Source: Dryomyza anilis
Lineage: Eukaryota > Arthropoda > Insecta > Diptera > Dryomyzidae
Assembly: GCA_951804985.1 (NCBI GenBank)
Contig: OX638132.1
Span: 14,799,529 to 14,863,528, forward strand
DNA length: 64,000 bases
Reading direction: 5' to 3'
Shown: positions 55,905 through 64,000 of the stretch, piece after piece
How positions within the stretch are numbered: position 1 is the first letter of the stretch
Layout of the letters: each line of letters begins with the position of its first letter
Program-made: the position numbers and the translations under genes
The notes under the pieces: generated by a model
Databases searched by the model: none
The model's input: the letters and a program-made list of their open reading frames with translations, nothing else
What the model was told of the DNA's origin: nothing

Positions 55905-56405
55905 TTGTTTAATCGATTAATCAATTAGTTTGATTAATTAATTTCTGTTTAATTGATTAATCAAGATTTTCGATTAATCAGAACATTGATTAATCAATTA
56001 ATAAGGATTCTTATTAATCAAAATTGTGATTAATTGATTTTCAGCATTTTGATTTATCAGAATTTCTGATTAACTTCTGATTTATGATTAACTTCTGATT
56101 TCTGATTAACTTCTGATTTCTGATTAACTTCTGCGTCGCGAAATATATAAAAATACTTTTTTATATGGTTTTTGAACATTTAAAACACTTCATATTATTT
56201 TTTTATTATTTTAAAGATAAATGTTCACTTTATTTAAATTGACAAAATATTCAAATGTTGTAAACAAAATTGTTTTATTTCCAATCAATCAAATTTCTAA
56301 TTAATCAGATTAATCCGGGTTTTGATTAATCATGGTTTCTGATTAATCGATTAATAAATTAATCAGGATTCTGATTAATCAATATATTGATTAATTTATT
56401 TAATC
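55905..56405. repeat. Array of TTAATCA/TGATTAA words
   Basis: Around 30 occurrences of GATTAAT, TTAATCA or ATTAATC on both strands, in two clusters (55905-56135 and 56283-56405) around an AT-rich spacer. The first cluster includes a nearly perfect tandem run of TTCTGATTAAC (56070-56130). It could be a motif-array element; as binding sites the core TAATC would suit homeodomains, but nothing else supports regulation. Confidence 0.65.
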
Positions 56406-56818
56406 GCACAGCCGTGGAATTAACAGATTAAAATTTTTTTTTCGTGTTCAAAAATTTTGATATTACTCACGATGTATAAGAAGAAAGTTCTACGAGTATA
56501 GTTTGGAATATTTAAAGAATATATAAATGCTCCAGCATGTACACATATTATATCTATGGCAATATGAAATAAAAGCATAAGTCTATTTTTTGAACTTTTC
56601 AGGTTAGCATTTTAAAACTTTACAACTAATTCCGAAAATTATTTTCAAAAATATTTTTAAAATTATATATGCAAATTTATGATAAACTTTAATAAAATAA
56701 ATGTCTGCAAAATGTTTTTGTTTTTGGATTTTTTTAAAAAGTTTTTTTTAATAAAAATAAATATTTAATAACAAGTAGATATGCTCTTTGGTTTTTTGCT
56801 TGTATCTAAGTAACTATA
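56406..56818. other. Unannotated AT-rich DNA
   Basis: Nothing recognised. Confidence 0.4.
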
Positions 56819-57157
56819 GGGTTTTTCAACAGGAACGCTACAAAAATAGAGCGACAGGGATAACAAACGACGCCATATTTCTTGCCGCTCTTTTGATATT
56901 TCTCTTCAGTAAGGTTTGCCATTTACGACGGAAAGATATACGAATTCGAATTTCGGTAGTAAATTTTAATAATTTCGACTCGTTGTTGGCTCGTATATCT
57001 TTCCATCATAAAATGGCAAACCTTACTGAAGAGAAATGTCAAAAGAGCGGCAAGAAATATGGCGTCGTTTGCTATCCCTGTCGCTCTACTTTTGTAGCGT
57101 CCCTGTTGAAAAATCCTTGAAAAAAGCTTTTGTAGCGCTCTTATTGAAAAACCCCTT
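56819..57157. mobile_element. DD41D-derived palindromic MITE, best preserved
   Basis: About 340 bp, starting after TA with GGGTTTTTCAACAGGAACG. Two inverted copies of the DD41D 5' end (each about 140 bp, including the first codons of the transposase) meet near TTCGAATTTCGGTAGTAAAT. The right end has the double terminus (GTCCCTGTTGAAAAATCC, then CTTTTGTAGCGCTCTTATTG, then AAAAACCCC). It can fold into a long hairpin. Confidence 0.9.
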
Positions 57158-58244
57158 ATAAGAAGGATCAGTATCAAAATTTGACACAAAATGAATTCGT
57201 ATCTCAGGATTACTATAGTATTAATAACTCAATTTGAACATATTTCGAGTTATGCTGTTATTTCATATTGTCACAGATATAATATTTTAGTGTTTTTTTT
57301 AAGTTGTTCACATTTTTCCATAATAAATACTTTAAATACACTTTATTTAATTAGAAATTAAATACTCGCGTAATATTGTTTTTTGTACAGAATATTACGT
57401 TTTTATTACAAAATTATTTAAATTTAAACGACTCTTTTTTCTGATCGTCCCGGGTTTAATACGATGGTTAAGAAAAATACGCAAAACAAAAAGACTTTTT
57501 TTTATTCAAATTCGAAGTCAAATATTGAGATTTTCTCGCTTTTCGTTTCATAGTTAAAACAAAAATTAAAACAGAAATCGATGGGATTCCGACCATGGCC
57601 TGAAGTATTTTAAGATTTCCTTTAATTTTTTTTTCATTCATTCTTAAAATTATGTGGACATTGTATTCCATTGGACTGATTTGTTCATTAAGGATTTGCT
57701 CACACTCTTTGCTTTCTTGCTTTTGAATATTCGAATAATCCCCAAGGAACAAATTCTAAAGAAATCAATCAAGAAATTAATTTCTTCATTGATAATGTGC
57801 AAGAGCAAAAACAAACTGGATCGAATGAAATTTCGAATACGATTTCGATCAAAAGTTGAAAAATGTAAAATGTTTTTATTTTCGTATTAACTTTTATTTT
57901 TATTCTTACACAATTATTTTCTATTTGGTTGCATCGTGTTATTTTTAGACACTATTAAAGCTAAAAGAAAAAACACCATGTACATATTTGATATGTAAAC
58001 CACAGAAACGTTCATGTTGTCATTATGTCAATGGATGTAAGTGTGTGAATAACCAGAGTACAGTTATGTTTGTGTGCATTCAACAATAATGCAACATGTT
58101 TCACAGCCATATGTGCGTCACTCAGTGCAACTGTATTCAAGGACGTGCATTGTTGCACTACATTTCCAGTGCTCATTCGCATACAATAAAGTACAGTTTT
58201 AAAAAATACTATAAAAATGTAGATTTTTTTTTAACCACAAACAT
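57158..58244. other. Unannotated AT-rich DNA
   Basis: No gene or RNA is recognised. Opposite-strand open frames overlap near 57470-57890 but lack motifs. Confidence 0.4.
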
Positions 58245-59530
58245 ACACGCTGCAAAAAAATGACACTCCCAAACATAATTTTGAAGAAAACATACATTAT
58301 GTTTGGAGATTTCAATTTATAATTGCCTGATATAAACATCCTTTATAAACATGATCCTTTATAAACAGGGTTGTAATAATGAGCGACGATTAACACTATG
58401 GTATCTCCTTAAAATGGTGTACACAGAAAAAAAAACCTTCAATATGAATTTATTCAGAATTTATTCATAAATATTATGAATTTTTCACCAACTACCAGAT
58501 TCATCATATTGATACCACCGTTCATTAAATGACATATTAATGAATGCATTCATTATATATATGAACAAAATATTTAATACAATGAATTTGAATTGTCATA
58601 TTGATGAATTTGTTCATAATATTTTTTCCAAAAAAAAAAAAAAAATTATAAAATAATTTGAAAAAAAAAGTGTTGAAAAATAGTATAAAAATTAATAAAA
58701 AATTATCAAAAAAAAAAAAATCGGACAAAAAAAAAGTTCGAAAAAAAAAATATTTTGGAAAAAAAATATTTTCGAAAAAAAAATTGTTCGAAAAATATTT
58801 TCAGAAAAAAAATTATGTTTGAAAAAAATTTTTGTTCGAAAAAAAAAACTTGTTCGAACATTTTTTTTTTTTCAAAAATATATTTCTATTCTATATATTT
58901 TCTATACAAAATTGTTCCAAAAAAAAATTATGTTCGAAAAAAAATTTCGTTTGTAAAAAAAAAAATTCGAATTTTTTTTTTTTTAAATTATTTTCTATAA
59001 ATATAACTTTTTATTAATAAAAAGTTGTATTTATAATGAATATATAATAAAACATTTTACTAATTTATGCATGTCGAGCAAGCATTATATAGAAATAACA
59101 TACAAGAACTACTTGAGAACTGAGAAGTACGGCAAAAAATGAACGAAAAAAATATATATTTTAATAGAAATTTGGTTTAATGAACAGCGTTCTTCAATTT
59201 GAAGAACATATTTGTTGTATTTTATATTTTGGTTCATTAATATGATGAAACGTATACTTCACAAACAGTTCTCATATTGAAGAATACTTTTTCGATAATT
59301 ACCAAGCGTTATTCATATTTAGGATCGCATTCATAACATTAATGGCGTTAGTCATTAATATTATGAATGGTTCTTCAATACAATGAATTATGGTTTAAAG
59401 AACGGAATTCATCAATATGATGTATTTCTTTTTCTGTGTATGTTAAAATGTAAACATAATTATTATTGCATCCAAACAAAGAACTATTTAAACCAAAACA
59501 TTAATATATTCAAAATCAAAACTTATTTAC
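58245..59530. repeat. Repeat family E, copy 2 (split by MITE copy 3)
   Basis: 58245-58421 and 59439-59530 together form the reverse complement of 54690-55020. The outer end reads ACGCTGCAAAAAAATG and CTCCAAACATAAT. The junction CCTTAAAATGG-TGTA / TATGTTAAAATG brackets the inserted element. Confidence 0.65.
58422..59438. mobile_element. CACAGAAAA MITE with ATTCAT/ATGAAT arrays, copy 3 (best ends)
   Basis: 1017 bp, TA on both sides (58420-58421 and 59439-59440). Ends CACAGAAAAAAAAACC and TTTCTTTTTCTGTG. The outer 200-250 bp on each side are ATTCATnATATGAT word arrays. The core (58620-59000) is almost only A/T with TTCGAAAAAAAA repeated about ten times. It encodes no protein; the open frames in the core are composition artefacts. 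The TA duplication suggests mobilisation by a Tc1/mariner-type transposase (inference). Confidence 0.82.
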
Positions 59531-61258
59531 TCTTTTTCTACATATTGCTGCATATTTGAATTGTTGAAGCAATTTTTTTTTTTTGGCACAATTTCTGCAA
59601 TATTCGTAGGCAAGCATTTCGCGAAGGCTGTTGTAAGAGGAATATGCTGTTTATTTTTTTTGTTCTGTTTTTTTGCTGAAACAATATTTTTATAAAACAT
59701 TGTGGAACAATTGCGTATTAAATTATTTAATTTACTTTTGGTAGTTATGCATTTATTTTAAAATAATTTGTTAATTTACAAATGATAAAATTATTATCGA
59801 TACGAACACTTTCTCCCAACGAACAACAAAGGACACGTAGGCAGAAAACATAATTATAATCAAGTAAATTACGTTAATTAATTGCAATTTAAATGTTATG
59901 TGTGTTTTGAAACAAACTTTAGGAAAAAATTCACAGATATTAATGTTTACACATCATAATACGTTATTACAATCTCAACAAAAATGAAAACAATACAAGT
60001 CAAAAGTTATTCCGTATGTAGGACCAACACAAAAATGGTTAAATCCCTTTCCAATATACAAAAAAAAGTATACACATTTTATAAAAATAAATTAAAATTT
60101 ACATAATTTAATTTTAAGGACTTGCCTAAATAGACGAATTAATGAAGATGTATGAGGGTGGTCTAAGTCGACTATTTTAATATCGTTACTCGATAGGTTC
60201 AAGTTTAAACTTAGTTTAAACTTTTCCACATGTATAAAACATTCATAGTATCTAATCAAAAAATCCTAAAATCGTTAAAAGTTACATACAGAGAGACAAT
60301 TAGTTGATATTTTATATATTAGTTGTCAGTTAAAATGATATTTTAAATATTTGTAATATGTTGACTATAGACGAAACTACTTCTAGTTTAAACTTAGTTA
60401 AGTTAGTTAGTTTATTTTGAATATCATACTGTGAAACTGACCCGTAGTCGACTCAGACAAATTACAGGTAGTACTAATATATTTTTTCTTATACACATTG
60501 GAGACCATGAAGTTTGAAGATGTTAGTCAGAAAATTATATTAATATTCATGAGAAATGTGGAGTGAGTGTGGCAACAATAATTTTATTTATGGCAAACAC
60601 TTTCATATTATCAAGAGTGTTTGCAGCAAATAAAAAGATATATTTTGTTAAATTGATAGAAGTATTAAATTTGCCTAAAATCATTGTTTGCATTAAGATA
60701 TTTGTTTTTGTCTGTACGTAACTACGGCGACTGTGTTTAACGAGTATTTCAATAATTGATACAATTGATGGTTAAAACAAAAATCATTCCTCACTAACAA
60801 ATATTAATAGACATGTATATTGTTGGAATATTAGCAATTTATTGTGAGCACTTTGATTTATTAATAAATATACCAAAAATAAACAAAAATCTACTGCATA
60901 TGATTGCAATATCATATATTGTCAATATCATATAAATTAAAATTTATTGTGCAACGAATTGGTTGTGAAATAACTATTACTGTTCAAGAACATGTTAAAC
61001 TTTCTATCATTGATTTTTTTTTCAATGGAATTGTTCAAAATAAACTCGATTTTTTTACAATAACTATTCCATAATATGTGTTGTGTAATGGTTGCATGTA
61101 ATAGGCATATTAAAATAATGGAGGTGTTCAAAACAAACATTTAATTTTTGTTGGTATACTCTATCACATTATTAACCATTTTCTCTTATAGTGATAAAAA
61201 CGCAGATTTCAATAAAAATGTCAAAAATATCTGTATGAACGTAATATGTTCGAAATAA
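59531..61258. other. Unannotated AT-rich DNA
   Basis: 60180-60420 has TTTAAACTTAGTTTAAACTT words and AGTCGACT-like motifs but no assigned element. No gene or RNA was seen. Confidence 0.4.
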
Positions 61259-61735
61259 GTTAATTTTTCCAATTTCTTCGTTTTTTTGCTATAATTTTAT
61301 ATTGGTGCAAGATAAAATAATTGTGTAAAGGTATTAATTGTTTGTTTTTAAAACACCTATCGATTGGCATCATTATTTAAAAATATTTTGCCAAACATTT
61401 TTTCCTGCAAATAACAAATGGCAAATTTGTTTGGCAAAATATTATAATTAATGGTGCCAATAAATAGGTGCTTTAAAAACAAACAATTAGTACCTTTACA
61501 CCACTATTTTATCTTGCACCAATAGAAAATTATAGCAAAAAAACGAAGAAATTGAAAAAATTAAAATCAAACAATTAATGATTTTACATTACTATTTTAT
61601 CTTGCGCTAATAAAAAGTTATAGCATAAAAAACAAAAATATTTGAGTTTTGATCAGGATATAGCCTCAATAAATCCGTATTTATAATTCAGTGGGTTGTC
61701 CAAATCTAACGATTTTTTATATACGTTATAATCAT

Positions 61736-63080
61736 TGTGTCTGTGAACTTAGCATATCAATTCCTAGAAGACCAACAAAAAAGGTGAGTTCTCTTCGCAT
61801 GCAGGTGAGTTCTATAGTTCCTCATACTTTTTTTAATAGTTCTGCCCATTTGAGCCCAAAAAAATACACTTAAAAAACGATTTGTTAACTTCCGGTAGCA
61901 TATCATTTTCCAGAAAATCAAAAAATTTTGAGAGTTCTCTTCGCATGCAGTCGAGTTCGAGTTCCGACCGTTTTAGTCATAAAAAATACACAATACAATT
62001 TTCCGCGAGAATTCAGCACAACATCGAAATATACATGGGCAGAGAAGCCTGAACAAAATTATGTATATGTTTTTTTTAATACAATTTTGTGGTTTTTTCA
62101 CAGAGAAACCGATTACACGACAAGATTCAGCAACATTTAAGGGTTAAGATGTAAAAATATGGATAAGTTGGCAACTCTGGAAGTTCCTTTTTTGATCCGT
62201 TTTTCAAGGTGATATGTTATATTTTTGTGCGGTTTTCACGATAATTCACGAACGTGATTTTTCACAGAGAAACCGTATATTTGTATATTTGCATTTTGAA
62301 AAATATTATGATTTACGGTTTTTCAAATTATTTTGAGTGTATTTTTTATGACTAAAACGGTCGGAACTATTAAAAAAAATTATGAGGAACTATAGAACTC
62401 GACTGCATGCGAAGAGAACTCTCAAAATTTTTTGATTTTCTGGAGTTTTGAAAGTTTTTTTGATTTACGGTTTTTCAAATTATTTTGAGTGTATTTTTTA
62501 TGGCTAAAACGGTCGGAACTATTTAAAAAAAGTATGAGGAACTATAGAACTCGACTGCACGTGAAGAGAACTCTCAAAATTTTTTGATTTTCTGGAGTTT
62601 TGAAATTTTTTTTGATTTACGGTTTTTCAAATTATTATGAGTGTATTTTTTATGGCTAAAATGGTCGGAACTTTTTAAAAAAAAGTATGAGGAACTATAC
62701 AACTCGACTGCATGTGAAAATAACTCTAAAAATTTTGTTGTTTTTTTCTGTTTGGTACATTTTTTTGATGTATCATTTAATGATCAACAATATTTTTCAG
62801 TGTATTTTTTTGGCAAAAATGGGCGGAACTATTGAACAAAAGTATGAGGAACTATAGAACTCGACTGCATGCGAAGAGAACTCTCAAAATTTTTTGATTT
62901 TCTGGAAAATGATATGCTACCGGAAGTTAGCAGATCATTTTTTAAGTGTATTTTTTTGGGCTCAAATTGGCAGAACTATTAAAAAAAAGTATGAGGAACT
63001 ATAGAAATCACCTGCATGCGAAGAGAACTCACCTTTTTTGTTGATCTTCTAGGAATTGATATGCTAAGTACACAGACACA
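61736..63080. mobile_element. Fold-back element H with long terminal repeats
   Basis: 1345 bp. It begins TGTGTCTGTG and ends CACAGACACA (perfect). The inverted ends extend about 230 bp through CTTAGCATATCAATTCCTAG, TTCTCTTCGCATGCAG and CTTCCGGTAGCATATC. TAATCAT is present on both sides (61729-61735 and 63081-63087), a 7-bp duplication; up to 9 bp if TG is assigned to the target. No transposase is encoded. The structure resembles fold-back/Galileo-type elements of flies by architecture only. Confidence 0.82.
62330..63010. repeat. 150-160-bp tandem repeats inside element H
   Basis: About four and a half units, each with GTGTATTTTTTATGGCTAAA, CGGTCGGAACTATT, GTATGAGGAACTATAGAACTC, GACTGCATGCGAAGAGAACTC and GATTTTCTGGAGTTTTGAAA. 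Unit starts fall near 62332, 62491, 62639, 62800 and 62956. Part of each unit is the same sequence as the element's subterminal region, so the array is an expansion of one terminal arm. Confidence 0.85.
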
Positions 63081-63227
63081 TAATCATTGACGAATGAACC
63101 TAAATAATAGAAAAAATTGAAAATATGTAAATTTTGCTAATTTTTAAAGCACTTCAAACTTTAAAATTTGATTTCCAAATATTTTAAAAAATGCACATTC
63201 GCCTCTTTGGCATGACAGTGACGATAT

Positions 63228-63889
63228 GTTTTTGGGATCTGTGGTTATATGTTTTTGTGTACAGACACAAAATGAAAAAGAGGAATCATTCTGGTTTTTA
63301 TTTGCAAACAAAAAAATCGTTCGTGTCAAATTTAAATACGGCAAGAACAAAACAAAACGCAAAAACCTAAATATTTAAATTATAAAACTTGCTACTGGAG
63401 AAGAACACAACGAAATATTTTAACAAGCAACTACATATTTCGTTTATTTAATATAAAGGTGGTTATTTTTTATTTTAAAACTTTTTTGGCAGTTCATTTT
63501 TATTTTTATTTATAATTCTGCTTTGAACAAAGTCAACAAAACTTTCCATAAAGTTTTCGTTGACCTTTTTAATATTATTACCTATTTTTTTTTTGTTTAG
63601 TGTTGCTATTTTGTTATTTAAATACGAGTGTACTTTAGTCAATTTGTGGTAAAAAAAAAGCCTCATTATTAAATTCTTGTAATACTGGTAAATTATATTC
63701 ATTTTTGAATACTCCATATATTTATAAATACTGAGCCCTATAATTTAGTACTAATAACACAAAGAATTAATGAAAGAATTATTGTTTATTAAAAAAATGT
63801 ATTTTTTGTGTAATGACTTTTTGGCACACGCAATTTGAACGTCCGTATGAAAAACTGAAAAATGATTGCTACACCATTTACAAATGTAA
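63228..63889. other. Unannotated AT-rich DNA
   Basis: No feature recognised; open frames here are AT-rich and motif-free. Confidence 0.4.
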
Positions 63890-64000
63890 TTCAGAAAAGA
63901 TCAATTGAAATTCAGGAATTTCATTTGAAACTTAAAAGACATCAATTGAATTTCAGCAATTCTAGTTGAAACTCAAAAGACATCAATAGGAATTCAGCAA
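63890..64000. repeat. 47-49-bp tandem repeat running off the window
   Basis: AAAAGAtCAATTGAAATTCAG, AATTtCAtTTGAAACTtA, then the same again with ACATCAATTGAATTTCAGC and AGTTGAAACTCAA, and a third start. At least two and a half units are seen; the right end is outside the window. Confidence 0.7.

Larger units (their letters stand above)
61259..63227. mobile_element. Fold-back element family G, copy 3 (split by element H)
   Basis: 61259-61735 and 63081-63227 match G copy 2 (CAATTTCTTCGTTTTTTTGC, hairpin arms, TATAGCCTCAATAAATCC, and the right end TCGCCTCTTTGGCATGACAG then TGACGATAT). The left terminus is missing. The two halves are contiguous in copies 1 and 2. Confidence 0.8.

Noticed and set aside
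58755..59017. Lys/Phe-rich open frames in the A/T core of a MITE
   Set aside because: Generated by TTCGAAAAAAAA repeats with no other coding signal.
49686..64000. Missing TM6/TM7 exons of Dop2R
   Set aside because: No frame contains a CWxPFF-like TM6 or NPxxY TM7 motif; the exons must lie beyond the window.

Overview
The window is AT-rich, intron- and transposon-rich DNA from a dipteran insect. A higher (calyptrate-like) fly is most likely, because the one clear host gene is a fly-type D2-like dopamine receptor and the repeat families look like those of large fly genomes. This is a judgement from sequence alone.

Host genes. The receptor gene (Dop2R) runs on the + strand. Four coding exons are visible: 24948-26253 (very long N-terminal extracellular tail, TM1, TM2), 45497-45721 (TM3, TM4), 45794-45992 (TM5) and 49188-49685 (long low-complexity third intracellular loop). 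All splice junctions are GT/AG and the reading frame closes across every one. The exons encoding TM6 and TM7 are not in the window, so intron 4 is longer than 14 kb. Intron 1 is 19.2 kb, intron 2 only 72 bp, intron 3 about 3.2 kb. Inside intron 1, on the - strand, lie two short exons (38693-38737 and 38418-38633) joined by a 59-bp intron and followed by AATAAA. They look like the 3' end of a nested, unrecognised gene.

Mobile DNA fills nearly everything else. (1) A Tc1-type DD34E element with IR/DR ends (5008-6629). (2) A mariner-related DD41D family: one near-intact copy (26951-28246), two broken copies (8058-9380, 33698-34824) and at least four small palindromic derivatives (39488, 44410, 46330, 56819). 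(3) A 5'-truncated RNase H-bearing LINE (50391-52424), plus 3' scraps of another LINE (30826-31070, 42800-42971). (4) A tRNA-derived SINE (32051-32352) with fragments. (5) A Mutator-like miniature element with a 9-bp duplication (12697-13713). (6) Several roughly 1-kb fold-back families, here lettered A to P, many nested inside one another.

Several nested insertions can be read against an uninterrupted paralogous copy elsewhere in the same window, which gives the target site and a relative order of events. Another recurrent pattern is a set of elements or tracts whose bodies are arrays of one short palindromic word, different in each tract (ATTCAT/ATGAAT, ACGAA/TTCGT, TTAATCA/TGATTAA, AGGTTG/CAACCT, CGCACGAGTGCG, AATCAT/ATGATT). 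Several are bounded by CACAGAAAA-like ends. This is the most unusual structural theme of the window. Minisatellites (15-bp units at 14.0-14.9 kb, about 160-195-bp units at 19.9-20.7 kb) make up most of the rest. No CRISPR array, rRNA gene or functional tRNA gene was seen.
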